Shown piece after piece: positions 22,701 to 37,700 of a DNA stretch of 64,000 bases; positions within the stretch are counted from its first letter, which is position 1; every line of letters starts with the position of its first letter. This stretch comes from Anarhynchus alexandrinus. Its lineage: Eukaryota; Chordata; Aves; Charadriiformes; Charadriidae. The notes below the pieces were generated by a model. That model was not told where the DNA came from and ran no database searches. It saw only the letters and a list, made by a program, of their open reading frames with translations. Where the stretch lies: contig VUYV01000156.1 of the NCBI GenBank assembly GCA_008711295.1, forward strand, positions 658,174 to 722,173, given 5' to 3'. The position numbers and the translations under genes are program-made.

Positions 22701-25700
22701 TTGATTCGGAGAAGCAATTAAAGAAATGCTCAGAGTACATCAAGGAGTGCCCGCGTGGACTTGTTGCACCAAAACTAACATGTAAAATGGGATTTTTAAG
22801 TGCTAGAATTAACTTCCAAATACATAATCAAAGCAACACTTAAAGACTGCAATGAGGATGAGAAAACACCAGCTCATAAAAGAATTTGAAAAGCGAACAC
22901 ACAAAAGCAAACCAAGTTTAAAGCCTATATCATCAACGTGGAGCTTGTTTTGTTGGTTTTTTTTTTGTTTGTTTAGTTTTGGGGTTTTTTTAGCATGTAG
23001 AAGAGCATATTAAACAAGTTCAAGGAAAGGAAATGCACTGAGGTTTAGTGAGGTGACTTGAACGGCGAGTGGCAGTTGTAGGTCCTGAACATGGTGCTCG
23101 TTTGTGCTGGGTGCCCGTTGGGATGCCCTTTCGGAATCCCTGCGTGTTTACTTGGGATAGGAGCCATCTTCCTGCGGTCTGTTAAAAAGAGATGGGATGG
23201 AGGAGGGATCTCCAAGGCTCCTCCTGCGGCTGCAGGGCTCTCTCAGAGCCATGGCGGCGCTGCCGGGGAGCAGACTAGTTTTGCCTGGCAGCGTGACGGT
23301 GGGTGCTCGGTCACCGTCCTCGGCGAGGTGGAGCCTGAGAGGATATTGGCAGCGCAGCTGCCCCGCGCTGGTGGTGCATCATCTCATCCTACCCAAGTCC
23401 TTGGCGTCCCGTGCAGAGGTGGATGTTCAGAGGTAGCAGAAGACGTCTTAATTTCCACTATATTTTTTGCTGTAAATCTTTTCTTTTCAGGATGTGGGTT
23501 ACATGAACATTCAGCAGAAAGTCTTAACTGTTGCTGAGCGAACCAAATCGACAGCAGTTTTCTAAAAACACACTTCTGCGAAGACCAACTCAATCACTGG
23601 AGGCATTTATTTTGTTGCAGCTTTTATTTATATGAAGTGACTGTCTTTATGGAAAGTCCCACTACAGGGGCTGAAATCAGACCTGGCCCTGGTCTCCCCT
23701 CGTCTCGGCCGTGCGTGCTTCGGCGTCCAGCTGGTTTACCCCTTTGGAGGGGGACAGAGGAGTCTGAGCACCCGGTGCTTGGCCTCGCTGCTCCGTTACC
23801 TGTGTATCTCCCTACTGGAGGATGTCTTCCAGGGTGCTGTCTCCGGCACCCGCGAGACTGGGTCTGCCAAACAGGCCCGTATCTGGGAGCGTCACCGCAG
23901 CCGTATTGCATGGAGCTCGCTATTCTCCAGCCCTTTTGGCGAAGTGACCGAACTCCACCTCGAAACAGGACTGGGAAAAGGATCAAGCTGGGGGCTCCAT
24001 TTCCATCTGGCTTATTATAAACAATTCCAGAGTTACCAGCGTGGCCAAATATATGGGAGATGCTGTGCTTCAATACAAATTGCCTTAATAACCAGCGAAA
24101 GGCTTTGCAAGAAGCACGGCAGGGAGAATTGTGACCGTAAACATCACTGAATAATAAAGGTTGTAGGGTGACTTGCCTGGGAAAAACCAGCGAGGTAAAC
24201 CAGCGTTGTGAGTCAATATTGCCTTAGACTAATTAAACCCGGAGATATTGGTTGGCTCCTGATCTCTGCACCTCAGTTATTGTAACTGCTGTAATATTTG
24301 GCTTGCTCCGCCAATGTAAATGACAGCTGGGACTGGGTACGGTGATGAAGCTCTGTTACGGGAAAATTGGACTTTGAGATGAAGCGTAACTCTGGGAATT
24401 TTGTAGCAGAGAGATGTAAGCCTTCATCCCTCGTAGGGGTCTGGGGGCCGTTGGGTGGGTAAGGTTCTGTTTTCGTTGGGTTTTGAAGGGGGCAGGCAAA
24501 AAGTAGTTTGTCAAACAAAATTTTAATAGCTGTGTTTGAGCTGGGATGGAGCTGGCCGGCCCAGGGGAACCGAAGGAGAGGCCAAGACCTCTTAGAGCCA
24601 CAAGGATGATCCGAGGGCTGGAGCACCTCTCCTATGAGGAGAGGCTGAAAGAGTTGGGGGTGTTCAGCCTGGAGAAGAGAAGGCTCCGGGGAGATCTTAT
24701 TGTGGCCTTCCAGTCCCTAAAGGGGCTTCAGGAGAGCTGGGGAGGGACTTTTTACTGGGGCATGGAGTGATAGGACGAGGGGGAATGGCTTCAAACTGGA
24801 AGAGGGCAGGTTTAGATTGAACATCAGGAAGAAGTTTTTCCCTGTGAGGGTGGTGAGGCACTGGCACAGGTTGTCCAGAGAGGTTGTTGAGGCCCCATCC
24901 CTGGAGGTGTTCAAGGCCAGGCTGGACGTGGCCTTGGGCAACCTGGTCTGGTGGGAGGTGTCCCTGCCTATGGCAGGGGGGTTGGAACTCGATGTTCTTC
25001 AAGGTCCTTTCCAACCTAAACCATTCTATGATTCTATGACCTCTGGGACCAGGAGCCTCACTGGAGGTACGGGGGTGCAAGCTCAAATCCCTGGTCTGAA
25101 GCAGGTGTGCTGGGATTGCTGACTCTCCTGATGAATGCCATGGCCCAAGGAGTCTTCTCAATGCCTGTGGCTCTTCGATCCGGCTTTGGAGACAGGGCAA
25201 GGAGGAAAAAAATTGTTTTCCTTGTAATTCAGACATGTATGTGAAGCAAAGAAGGGCTAGCTCACTTGTTCACGCGCAGGTCAGTGATTCAGACGGTAAT
25301 GTCGAGACCAGCCTGTCTTCTCTTGTATTTTTGGAACTGCAATTAATGCGGTTGAGTTTGTGTGGGCGCCTTGTTGTGGGGTGTCCCTGTGACCCTGCTC
25401 TCCTGGACCAGGGGGTGACTTGTCCTGTGCTCACAGCTGGAGCCAGGAGGAGGGCTTCTTTGCTGTGGAATACTTTGTGATATTCCTCTCGAGTTTACCT
25501 ACAGCTAGATTATTAGTTGCTGTTTTAATTTCCTTTCTAATAAAAGAGGAGCAAACATCTCATTTTCCTTAGACTGGCTTCGGATAAAGAGTGGGCAGCT
25601 TCATTTGTTGAGATTGTTCTGGCTACAATATGAGAATTAGCATTAAAATGCCGGAATGCAGTGCATTCCGAGGCTGTTCAAGTCTTCTCTCTGGAGTGAG

Positions 25701-28700
25701 CCAAACGTGGGTTAGCTGGCGTTCTCCATCCCCGCAGTGTCACAAACCCGCTGCGCTTTCAGGAGGGGATCCAGGAGCACGGCGGCAGATGGCTGCTGCG
25801 GCGTTTGTCATCCCGGCGGGCTGTGGGGGGTCCGGGGTCCGGGTGGGAGAGTCTTTCGGGATCTGCAGACAACAGCAAAAGAAACCTGTCAAGAGTTTTG
25901 GGGTTCTCTGGGTCAGAGCTGTCCTACAGACGCCAGCCGTGTCCACTTATGGGCAAGTGTAAGATTGTTTTGTTTGAAAATTTTCTCAGTATAACACTCA
26001 TTTTCTGTTGGGAGACTCTATTTATCTGCCTGGCCCTGCCTGTTGTGGCTTTCTGCTTGTTGTATAGCTGCTCCCGGTCTGCTCTAGCCCTTCGTGTCAG
26101 GGAGTGCCCTTGTGGCAATGCCCTTCCCACTTCTATCTCTTTAGATATCTTTGACTTATTTTGTTTAGTGTGATAACCTCAACCAATACAGCGCGTTTGT
26201 TTTTTTTTTTTCTTTTAACGAGTAATTTTCCACTAAACCGCATCTCTTGGAAGGGTGTTTTTTTTGGGTTCCTTGAGAGCGCAGGTGGTTTGTGCTGTGT
26301 TGGCACCAAGACGGGCGGTGAGAGCCGGACCCCGCTGTGCTGGTTGCTCCGCCGGCAGCGAGGGACCATCTGGTCCCTGCCCCACCGACGGCCGTCCTGC
26401 GGTAGGTGTGACTGCGGGCGCTGCGTCGGAGCAGCGAGACGACAGCGCGCGCGAAAGGTGGCTGACAAATATTTGAATGTACTGCTTTAATTTGAATATG
26501 CTCCTAATTTTAATCAGAAGCTGGTAACGAGCTGGGGGCATTGATTCCTGAGTGTATTTCAGGGGTTTTAAAATACGGATTCTCGGTTTACGCTTGTGGG
26601 TGATTCATAGAGAGCCTGAGTTCCCTGGTGGCTCCTGATCGCGATGTTGCAGAAGAAATTTCACATCCTGAGAACTGATGACCTGATTGGAGTTTTAAAA
26701 TCCCCACTTTTTTGTTTTTTTTTTTTTGTTTTTTTAAGCAATATCTGCCGTGGTTAGCAGCATGGCCCCACGAGCAGTTGTATCCCTTCAAGGGAGGCAG
26801 GAACATGCCCCTGGGACCGCGAGCAGACCACTGTGGCCACGAGGGTTCATTTTATATCCCCTGTGCTCATCGTTTCTGGTAGATGAGTTGGATATGTGAG
26901 GGAGGAGAGCCCAGGACCCACCGACAGAGGAGGCTCAGCCCAGCCGGGTGAGGGCCGTGGGCCATCTGGGCGAAGGCAGGTCAACCTGCATGGAGAACCA
27001 AATTTTGGGGCTCCCTGAGGGCCCCAAGGTGTGCATCGCTGGGCCTCTGCCAGGGCTGCAATGAGAGGGTGATCAGTGGTGGTTCTTGGGCTGATCAGGG
27101 TTTCTAAAGGAGGGGTTGTCATGTCTTTGTGGGATGCTTGCAATGTCAGGTGGAGGAAAAGGAGGAACTGTTCGGGTGTGCGCCTGGCCACTGGTTGCCG
27201 GTGGATGAGAGGTGTGCGTGTCCTGTCTCTGGTTCACCACTGCGGCCATAGTCAAGGGATGCGTCTCGCTATAATGACAGGCTGAGAGAGTTGGGGGGGT
27301 TCAGCCTGGAGAAGAGAAGGCTCCGGGGAGACCTTAGAGCCCCTTCCAGTGCCTAAAGGGGCTCCAGGAGAGCTGGGGAGGGACTTTTTACAAGGGCATG
27401 GAGTGATAGGATGAGGGGGAACGGCTTCAAACTAGAAGAAGGTAGGTTTAGATGAGATATTAGGAAGAAATTTTTCCCTGTGCAGGCGGTGAGCCCTTGG
27501 CTCAGGTTGCCCCGAGAAGCTGTGTCTGCCCCATCCCTGGAGGTGTTCAAGGCCAGGTTGGACGGGGCTTGGAGCAACCTGGGCTGGTGGGAGGTGTCCC
27601 TGCCCAGGGCAGGGGTGGCACTGGATGATCTTCAAGGTCCCTTCCAACCCAAACCATTCTGTGATTCTATGATAGTGCAGCAAATGGAACAGAGGGACTT
27701 CTTTCCTGTTTCTGGGACTTGCTCTGTCCCCGTTCCTGTTTCACAGTGTTTCTTCTGTTGCTGAAGTTTAAAATAAAGCGCTGCTGGAGCCGGGAAGCCT
27801 GAGCGAGGATGGCAGCTCTCCCCTTCCGCGGCGCTCAGCACCATGGGCACAACTGTGCGTCGGGCGTAATGAAATGAAGGGTTTGCCAACCTCCCCTGGC
27901 CTCGCCTTGCCAGAAGGTGCCCTGAGAAGGGACAGCTGCGTTTTTTTGCCACTTGCCGCAGTAAAACGCTGAGGCAGAGGGTCTCTGGAAGCGGAGCCCT
28001 CCCTTCCCGGGGTGTTCCTGCAGCTGCAGTCACTGCTCTGAGCACAGAGTCGGGACGCAGGAGTTGCAGGAGCTGTGCCGTGCCTAGGAGAATTTCCCAG
28101 TGCTCTGAGCCACCGCCGGTCCCGAGGTCCACATCTCGGTGACATTCCCTGCTGCGAGTTCATCTGAGCTGCCGGGATGCGGGTGGAATCGCCGTGCAGG
28201 TCCTGCTGCCCCCGGGTTCGCGACCCAGCACGTCGAGCAGAGCGGCGCAGGCAGCTGACCTGATTGCTTCGACGTGCAGAGAGATCCTTTTGGCTTTAGA
28301 TGTGACTTTTTTCGTAATCCACATTCTTAACAGGATTTCCTTTACTGAGCTGTGCATAACTGACCTTGATTATGTCTTGCAAAGGAGTTTACTTCCCAAA
28401 ATGATGCCTTTGAATGTCTCTCATACATGCAAGGTTTGCTTGGCCAAGTCTTGACCTGCTGTTTTTTCCTCTCCCCTGTGCCTTCAGAGAGAACATCTTG
28501 ATAAGCAGAGCCTCTCTCACGCCCACATCTCTGCACTGTGAGCCCTTTCCCCTGCGGTCTCTGAAACCGAAAAGCGAAAAGCAAGATGTTACAGAGGTGC
28601 TAGAAGATGAGATCTGGGCACGCTGGCAGCTCTCCATTTAAAAGGCGAAACGCTTAGGAACCGAACATTTAAGGACCAAACATTCAGCTGGACTTTTGCT

Positions 28701-31700
28701 GATTTCAGCAGGATTAGGGAGGGTGACAGCTGGGGATGGAAGTCACCGCCGCGCCGAGCGGGGTGGGACAGGCTGTAAGAGGCACGGCACCTCGGGAGCT
28801 GCGGTCTGCCTGGAAGGGCGTTCGCACCAGGGCTGCGGGGTGATGGGGGGACCGGCAGAGGGATGGCAGAACCTGTGGTCTGCTGGTATGAGCTGGCAGG
28901 GCTTAGCCGGCGAGGCTGTGGTGGGCACGGTGTCGAGGAAGTGATCTGGATGGAGGGCGGTTTATGGGGCCATCGGTCTGGGGCTGCCGCCTTCATTAAT
29001 GACACCGACTCCTCCAGCGCTTTCTGAGCCGGACTCAAACCTCCCTGAGCACTAAACTCCCCATCTCTCCTGTGCAGGTCCTGCGTCCTGCTGAGGTGTA
29101 GGGGCAAATGGAGATGATGTTGTCTGAGAGCCGGGGCAGCTCTCAGAGCTGCTCTGCGTTCCCCTGGCAGTGCTTTGGCCCTGATCGTGGGATTGTATTC
29201 CCCCACATCGTCCAGCCTTAAGGGCATTTCATGCCCTGAAAATCAGAGCACCCCCCGCTGTATTCCCCCAGTCTGCGGGCACTGGGAGAAGTCATTTCTG
29301 TTGAGAGTGTGAGGTTGCTTGAGGTGCCCAGAACCATTACTGTCAGCAGCCGTGTGTGTTTTGGTGTTCGCTTCCATGTCCTCCTTGGGGAGAATAACTG
29401 AGTCCAGCATACCAGCAAGGAAGCTGCCCGGAGCAGCGGGAGACATAGAGGGAGGACAACATGCTTCCAACAGGAGACGTTGAACAAGGGGGAACAGTCT
29501 GCTGGCAGCCTGCACCAGAGCCTCATCCATCATAGGAAGTCACGGCGCTCTAAAAAGTCCTCTTCATTGGCAGCGACACAAGTTTGTAACCTGCAGTTCC
29601 TGCATAGGGTCGGAACAAAGCTTGGTCTAGCCCCGTTTTCTAGCTCCAAAATACCGAGGAAAGAACACCGGCTGGGTGGGAGAGTGGTCTGGAGGGCCGA
29701 GGGTTGGCTCAGGCGCATCTGTTGAGGCTGCGGGCCCCGCGGGAAGCGCGCTGCGTTGGAAGGGCGAGGGTGAGCCCTGCAGGGTAACCCTGTTATCCTC
29801 CAGCTGCTACAGCTGAGCCACGGGGAACCGGTCTCACGGCAGCACGTTGTACCTGCTGGCTCTGAGGGGACGCGTGACAGACAGCTTTAACGCGCGATGA
29901 GTTCATTAGCACCTACAGGGTGACCTTGCCCCATCTCCCAAACGGGTCTGAGGGGTCTGTGTTCTGGGAAAGGGATGTCCTCAGTGGGAGGGGGAGAGCT
30001 GGACAGTGTCAGTGTTGGTGGGGACAGGTCCTAGTGGAAGAGCATCAGTGCTGGGGGTACTTGGGTTTCTTGCTCTGATAGTCCTTGGCTCCTCAGGCTC
30101 CTCTGAGCTGCTGGTGGGGAGCAGCCAGGGAGTCCTGGGAGCTCCTCCGAGGCTAGAGTCTGCAGCCTGCTTACCTGGCAGGTCTGACCTCCCATCTTGT
30201 GTCTGCAAAAATTATGCTCCTAATTTATGTGGGTTCCTATTTGTTTTCTTCCCATAATTGTGCCCCTGATGTGCAACCTACACGACAGCTTCCTTTTGAT
30301 TAATTGCGCTGAAATGAGTGCCAGTAACATGTCACGAGCAGTACAGACTCAGCAGTCGGAGGGCAGCGCTGATTGCATCGCTATGCAAATAGCATTTCTG
30401 GTCACATTTGGTGCCAGGTGATCATTGACTTTGGCTGTGATGGATAGGTACAGTCATTTGGGACAGCTACGTCACATGAAATTTGTCAGATCCCCATAAA
30501 ATGAAAGACCGTAACAATACTGTAAAAGCACTGAAGGTAAGATTCGGTTACCTTTATTAAGATGTCTTTTATCTGAATGCTGCTTCATTCCTCCAGTTTA
30601 TTTTCTGCTCATAATTTTCCTGCTTTGAAGTTTCTCAAAACCAAAACATCCCTTTTTTTATTACCTGACTTTGAAATAGCTGGTGATGCTCCGTGAGACC
30701 TCTTGTGCCATTAGGGGCGATTAGAGAGCAGAGGAGGTTTCCTTACAGACACGAAGCAAGCAGAACATCTCGTGCCCACGCCACTGCAGGTCTCCTCGCT
30801 CTGCTCTGTAGCTGAAATTCAACGTTTTCTCTAACTGGGCCTCTGTTCAACAGGTGAAGCAGATCATGGAGGAGGCGGTGACCAGGAAGTTTGTGCATGA
30901 GGACAGCAGCCACATCATCTCCTTCTGTGGTGAGTCTCTGGCGGTGGGATGTTGACGTGAACCGGGGGCTGGAGCACCCTCTTCACCTTGGGCTTTCCCT
31001 GCCGGGTGCTGGGGCTGCAGTACGCGTGGTTCCTGGGAGCACGCTCCAGCTCTGGGGCGTTGTGCTGGGGCTGGGGAGGTGCTTAGTGCCAGAGGATGAG
31101 TTGTTCTGGCAGCGGTCTGAGTCCCCAGGGCCTTCGCTCTGGGCTTAAAATATATTGAGATGTGTCAAAAGAGGGAGGGATGTTGGCAGTGTATACAGTC
31201 ACTTAAGAAATACTAGAAATAATAGGGTTTGTTTTTTTTTTTTTAATTCCCTTGATTCAACAGAGAGTCTGTTAAGTCCAGATACTTCTTTGCTATTACG
31301 GAATAGGAATTTATGGAAAGGAGTCTTCAGTCTGCATGAGTGCAGGAGCAGAGAGGCTGGAGGCTGCTAAAGAATTTTAAATGGAGTTTGTGGAAGATCT
31401 CTTCTGATATTGTGCAGGATTCGGGCTTGTTTTCTGCCAGCTGTGCTCTTCACTTAACCTGCTTTTTTCACCTTTTTTTTTTTCTCCTACTGGTGTGAGA
31501 ATTCTGTAAATGTAGAAGTGTTTCAGAATGGATCCATCAAAATATTGACACAGTGTTTTTTAAAAACCTCCCTGAAGAGCTGTTGGCTTCTGTCTGCAAT
31601 ATGTGCTGGGGGGACTCTGGGCGAGGACTGCGGAGCAGGAGAGGAGGAGTATTTGTATCCCAAAGGTGGTGTGGAGCAGGAGAGGGCAGCCTTGTTCCTG

Positions 31701-34700
31701 GTGGCACGTGTCACGAGTTTGAGGCCAGGTCTCAGCACGCTGCCCGGTGCAGAGCTCCCAAGCCAGCGCATCCCGGCAGGAGCGTTCGGGGCAGCCCGTC
31801 AGCTCCCATGGGGCAGCACGGTTTGTGGCAGCCCAAACTGCGACTGCGATGCGGTAACACACGGCATGGCTGGTGAGCTCACTTGGCAGTGGTGCCCAGG
31901 CTCCTCTCAGCAGCTGCTGGGAACTGGAGAAGGTTTCTGGGGGCTGGAGAAGGTTTCTGGGGGCTGGAGAAGGTTTCTGGGGGCTGGACCAGCCCACAGA
32001 GCGGTGCTAATGGTCCAACACATTGGCTCCCCATCTCTTCTCCGACAGATGAAAACATAATTTCTCCCTTTAATATCACTGCTGATCATCAGAGGAGACT
32101 TTGCAATCAGGGTGGCAAAATTAGATTCTTCCGATTGTTTTGGCCTTTCTGTGCAGCTTTGGTCGCCCATTCAAACGGGAGAATAAGCGTCTGCCTCGGA
32201 CACGGTTAATGCCCCAGGTACAGCAGCTTCTTCAGCAGCTTCTTCAGTGGCTTCAGTTGTCCACTCTGCCAAGCCCTGCCCGGGTCAGCGTTTGCAAAAG
32301 CGGGGAGACCTGGCTGGTGGACTGGGGGGGTGTTTGAATTTCAAACCCAGGCAGAAACCAATTAGTCTACTGATAGCAGGGCAAGCAGTTCAGGCTGTGG
32401 GATGAGTGAGGTGGCTGTAGCCCAGGAGCCCTGGCGTGGAACCAGCCCCTTTGTGCTCGCTGCTGTGTGGATAAGAAAAGTCCTCAGCCCCTCGGGGGTG
32501 CAGGTGGGATGGAGCTGGAGCCAGATGGGGCCTTCAAGGAGACAAAGGGACAGCATTAATCAGGCACGTGGGCTGTGGTTTCTGTGCCTCGGCAGCCCTG
32601 TCAGCGTCGAGTGTTTACCCACTCACCCAGAGCTCGAGAACGTGCTTTGGCAAGGCGCCTGGTGCCCTCCATCTGCCTCTCTCACTAGCAGCTGTCTTAA
32701 AAGAGGGATACTGGTTTTGGGAGATACCAGTGACCGCTGTGGAAGAAGAGCAAGTCCCCTGCTGTCCTCCAAATTGGCAGTAGGCTTGCACCACGGTGGT
32801 TTTCCTGGGTGCCTTTGTTTTGGAATCCGTTCGTAGCCTCCTCCCTTGGCAGTGTTACGTAGAGCAGCAGTCAGCATTGCACAGGACCGCTCTGCCAGAC
32901 TCCTGCCAGCCACAGTGGTTCTCCCTCCAGGTGCTGCTCTTGGGGCCATGCGGATGCAAACGCTGTTGCTGCTGATCACTGACAGCACTGAGCAAATGGC
33001 GGGGGTAGTTTGCCGAAGGTGGCTTGTTGAGGACTAGTGATTGTGCTGAGTGTCTTACCCTGTTGTGCTTCCCCGCTTGCGTGTGTGAGATGTGGATCCA
33101 TCCACCAAAATCGGTGGAATTGCCCTCTCTGGGATGTTTCCTGAGTTTTGCGAGACAAAGTTCCTACGCTGGACTCCTGATGGAAGTGCTGAGAGTTCCC
33201 TCTGCCCGCTGACTCCCAGGGCAGGATGTCTTTTTGTGGAGCGCAGCATCTGTCCCTGCCTGGACGGGGCTTTTGGGGAGTGTGGTGCACGTGCCTGTGC
33301 GCCGGCAGAGCTCTGGCACAGGTAGAGGTCCTGTCTGCAGGTGGGTGCTGCCCTTTCTCCTGGCTCAGTCTGATCTCACACGCTCACTGCCCGTGCCCTG
33401 CTGCTGAGAAAGCCGTGCCTCCCCGGCCCTTTAGCAGCCTGCGGTGATCTCCTGCCGCGCTTGCGCTCGCCTGCTGCCCTCTCCGTTTCACGCGTTTCTA
33501 CCGAGAAGACGGACAGAGGAGGCGTCGTCGCAGCTCTGCTGGAAGAAGCTATGCTCCCTCTCTGCCCACTCACCAATTTTGCAGCCCTGGTGCCTGTGCT
33601 ATCCGCCACGTGCCGGCTCTCGTTCCTCCCGGCTGCCGCGGTAGTGTCTATGGCAACCCGCAGGGCGATGGCTGAGCAGGCAGGCTGCAGCGCCGGCGGC
33701 TGCACAGCCCGAGTCTGGGCCCAGCTCTGCCATGTAGTGGAGGTGACCTTGTGGGTTCCCATGGCCTTGAGCCTTCCTAACAGCCATGGCCTTCCTCCTC
33801 GTCGCGGTCCTGGAGGTCTGTGAGGAATCCCCGCGGGCACGGCTGGGCAGAGCCTGGCCTCTGCGGTACGCCTGGGTGCTCCTGGAGCAGATCTCGGGCA
33901 CCTCCTTGGCCCTTGCTGCCCTGCAGTGGTGAACCCCTGAGACCAGTGGCCTTGCAGTTGCCTCTGCAAAGCGCTTAGGTGGCAGAAACAACCTGCATTC
34001 CTCTCTGCAGGGCACAGAGCTGCTGACAAACCTCCCCTGCTTTCTGCAAAGCGGCAGTGTTAAGGGAGGGAGGCTGTTGTGCCCTGCAAACGGTACAGCT
34101 GCGAGGGCCTTAGGAGGGACTGTCACCAGCTGCTGGAAAAGCCACGTGCCGGTTTTATCTGTGGCTTGCTGTTTGCTGTCACCTCGGAATCACGGAATCT
34201 TCAGAGTTGGAAGGGACCTCTAGAGATCCCCCAGTCCCACTCCCCTGCCAAAGCAGGACTGCCCAGAGCACAGCACTCAGGACTGCATCCAGGCGGGGCT
34301 TGAAAACCTCCAGAGAAGGGGACTCCCCCACCCCCCTGGGCAGCTGTGCCACTGCTCTGCCACCCCAAACGGGAAGAAGTTTTTCCGTATATTTGAACGG
34401 AACCTCCTGTGTTCCAACTTGTGCCCATTGCCCCTCGTCCTGTCACTGGGAACCACTGAAAAGAGTCTGGCTCCATCCTCCTTCATCCACCTCTCCTCCC
34501 CAGGTGACAGCTAGCCAGCCCTGCGGTCCCTGCTCGAAGCCCAGCGTAGCTGCAAGGGGAGGCGTTGCTCCTGCCAACGGAGGAGCCCGGCTGCGCTGCT
34601 GCGGGGTGTCTGCTCGGCGTGGCTACGGCCGGGGATTTGGGACGGGGAGGTGGACCTCGCGGGTTCCTCGGCTGAGAAAGTTTCTTTGAAGGACAAAGCA

Positions 34701-37700
34701 ATAAATCCCCTGTTGTCCCGTGGCTCAGCCCTGGGATTGAAGCTGCCGGGGAACCTCTGCGCTGCTCTGCCCTGACACCACGAGCCCTGGCTTCCAGGTA
34801 CGGGGGTGGCAACGCGTGCCCGTTCGGAGCCTGAGCTGCTCGCTCTGCCCGTCGCTCTCAGCAGCGATGTTTGCTGAGTTAGAGTCAGCCGCGCTTCCAG
34901 CACACCCAGGCTGGGGCCGTGCCGCTGCCGCTGAGCAAACGCTGCAGGCAGCCTGCGGAGGGGAAGCAGCGCTCCTCAATTTACAAATAGCTGAAGGGCA
35001 GCTTGCTAATTTGGAGGCTGGGAAGAAAACGACAGCAGTGATGACAACTAGCTTTTGAAGGAGTTGCTCCGAGAAGGCTCGTGCAGCACTGTCGCCACTG
35101 AGTAAGACTGTAGCATCCACAGACAGGCACAGAAAAAGAAAGAGAAGGGAGCTGAGAGGTCTCCTTTTCTGCTTTGGAGAGCACATACGCTGCCGCCTTC
35201 CTTTACTCCGGTGCCCTCCCATGAAATCCGCGCAGATGCTTGTTTCAGGCCCGCGTGCCTTTGTACGCTGTCGACCGAATGGCATCGAAAGAGCAGAACA
35301 GACTTCAAGGTGTGACTCATTCTCTGCTTTTCTGTGCAGCACGAGGCTTCGCAGCCTGCAATTATTTATAGCCTCCTGCGACACGGAGCTGAGGCATCCA
35401 GGCACGAAGGGCTCGTTGGTTCCTTCTGGCTTCTTAATGATGCTACTGCACTTTCACTGCCTTCTGGTGTCTACACCTTCTGGTCTGTCTGCTGTTGCGC
35501 TCTCATTTGAATGGTATGTGCACCTTCCTTGGTGTTGTGGCTCTCCGTGAGCCGGGTGAGCTTATAAATAACCCCTTTCCCTGACAAGCAGAGTGCTGCC
35601 GGGCTGGCTCTGGGTGGGCTGAGCTGCCCTTTGCTCGGGGGCGAGCCGCCTTCCTCGCAGAGCCCTCCTCATGGAGCCCTCCTCGTCCTCCGTGTAGCCA
35701 GCGTACCGCAAACCCCTTCTGATGAAACCAGTGGTGTGGCAGGAAAGGGCAGCTGCCCTGTTTTGCCTGCAAGGGAAGGGGTTGAAGCAGACAAACACGA
35801 GTTGGCATCTGTCACGTTCGCGCTGCCCTGGGAGGCTGATGGAGAGCCGGCAGCAGGGCTGGGGGCTGCGGGAGCCGAGGGGTTTGTTGTCCGCATCAGT
35901 GCTAAGGCTGCCTTTATGCTCAGCCCCTGCGTGGTTTGAATCGTGCCAGGCCACAGCACGCTCGGGATCTCCGAAATATCTTTAGTCTTTTGCCAAGGAT
36001 CAAAACTTCCACCTTACCTGGGTGTAGCTGCACGGAGCCCCTGCGCTGTGTATCTCTGCTGTAGGTTATATCTGTAGGGATGGGGAGAATCTCTTCACAG
36101 TGTCTCTTTGCGGTGGTGATGGTAAGTTATGAACTGGGCTCAAAAAATGGTAAAGTTAAAACATACCTACCATTCCCCCTGCATTTAGCATAGACAAGGC
36201 GCTCTTAGTTTCTGTGCTCAAACCTCTGAGCCCTCGGGAGAGCACAAGGAGAGTTTTTCCTATGGAGACTGCCCATTTGCCTGTAGTTTTGCCAGCAGGA
36301 GTAGTGCTTTGGAGAGGTTCAGGCTACAGCGTAGAGGACAGATGCTGATGACCGCTCCATCTTGCTGGAGCGTGTTGGGAGGCTTTTCACCAGTCCGGGT
36401 TTTCCCCCACGTGCTGTTCCCTAGCTGGCAGGGAGGCGTGATGCGCTGGCCGTAAGGTGAGCAAAGCAGTCTGCCGCTCTCCTGCGCGAGCATGAGCGCT
36501 CTCGCTCGTCTGCTGGAACCTGCACCAGCTGTGCTGGAGCCCGGCCAGGCTGCCACTCGTGGTGGAGGCAGAGGCCACCTCCGAAGAGCTGGAGATGGCT
36601 GCTTGAGGACAGGAAAATCCCCAAAAATACAAATTGGAGGAGGGGGTAATGGTGTCCGGCCCAGTGCTGGCAGCAGGCAGTGGGGCTGAAGTCCAGCTCC
36701 GTCAGTAGAGAGCTGATGTTGGTGGTGTGGTCCTACAGAGACCTCTCCCTCGGTGCAGTCTTCGTGGAGAGGGGAACCCTCCCCAGGTTTTGAAGGTGCT
36801 GCTGTGATTTGCTGCATGTCAGCATAACCTTACATTCCAAAAACAAAACTGTGATTTTTCTGCTTGCAATTCCACTTCCAGCTGGCTCCTGAACTCACTT
36901 GGCTGGGGTTGACGACTGCTGCTCCGCCGCAGGAGCCCGGACCTGCCTGAGCTTTCCGGAGGTGCCTGCTCCATGGCTGGCTACTCTGAAACTGGCACGA
37001 CTGGGTGCAGTCTCAGGCGTGTGGAGTGGTTTGTGCCCGTCCCTCCTATTTCAGCCGTGGAGCACAGAACAGAGGAATGAAGGGATGTGCAGTGGGGTGA
37101 TTTCAGTGTGTGTTGAGGGAGAGGTGAGTCGTCTTGCATTTGGTCCCAAAGCCACAAAGCCATCTGGTCTTACTTTGCAGCTGCGAATTGTCCTCTGGGA
37201 GTGGTAGGAAGACCCATCTGTGCGTGGGCTGTGCTATTTGTAGCGTGTCTGGGCTTCAGGAGAGTTTGTGCAGGGCTTTGTTTAAAAACTACGTATCCAT
37301 CCAGCGGCTCTGAATGGCTGGTTTTGGGTGAGCAGGACTTGGCCGCCCCAAACGTGGTGCTTTTCGGCTGTTAGCGCAGGACGTGTCGCGCAGCACCTCA
37401 GATGCTGCGCGCCGGCTCTGCCTGCTCAGCGGTGAACTCGGGCATGGCACTAAGCGGGGCAGAGATAACGAGAGCATCTCTCAGCCCGAGGAGCTGATGG
37501 TGATGGGTCTGCGTGAAATGTCTTTTTAAATGTCTCCATAGAGTTGTTCAGCTGTAGGAAAAAATGCCTTTCCGAGCGAGAGGCGAATCGGCATCCGCTG
37601 GGCTGCTGCAGGGGCGGCTCAGCGTGGCTGGCTCTGCGGCGTCGCGTTCCTGGGGAAGGAGGGGTGCCGGTGTGCCAGAAAGCTCCCTGTCAGACCCAGA

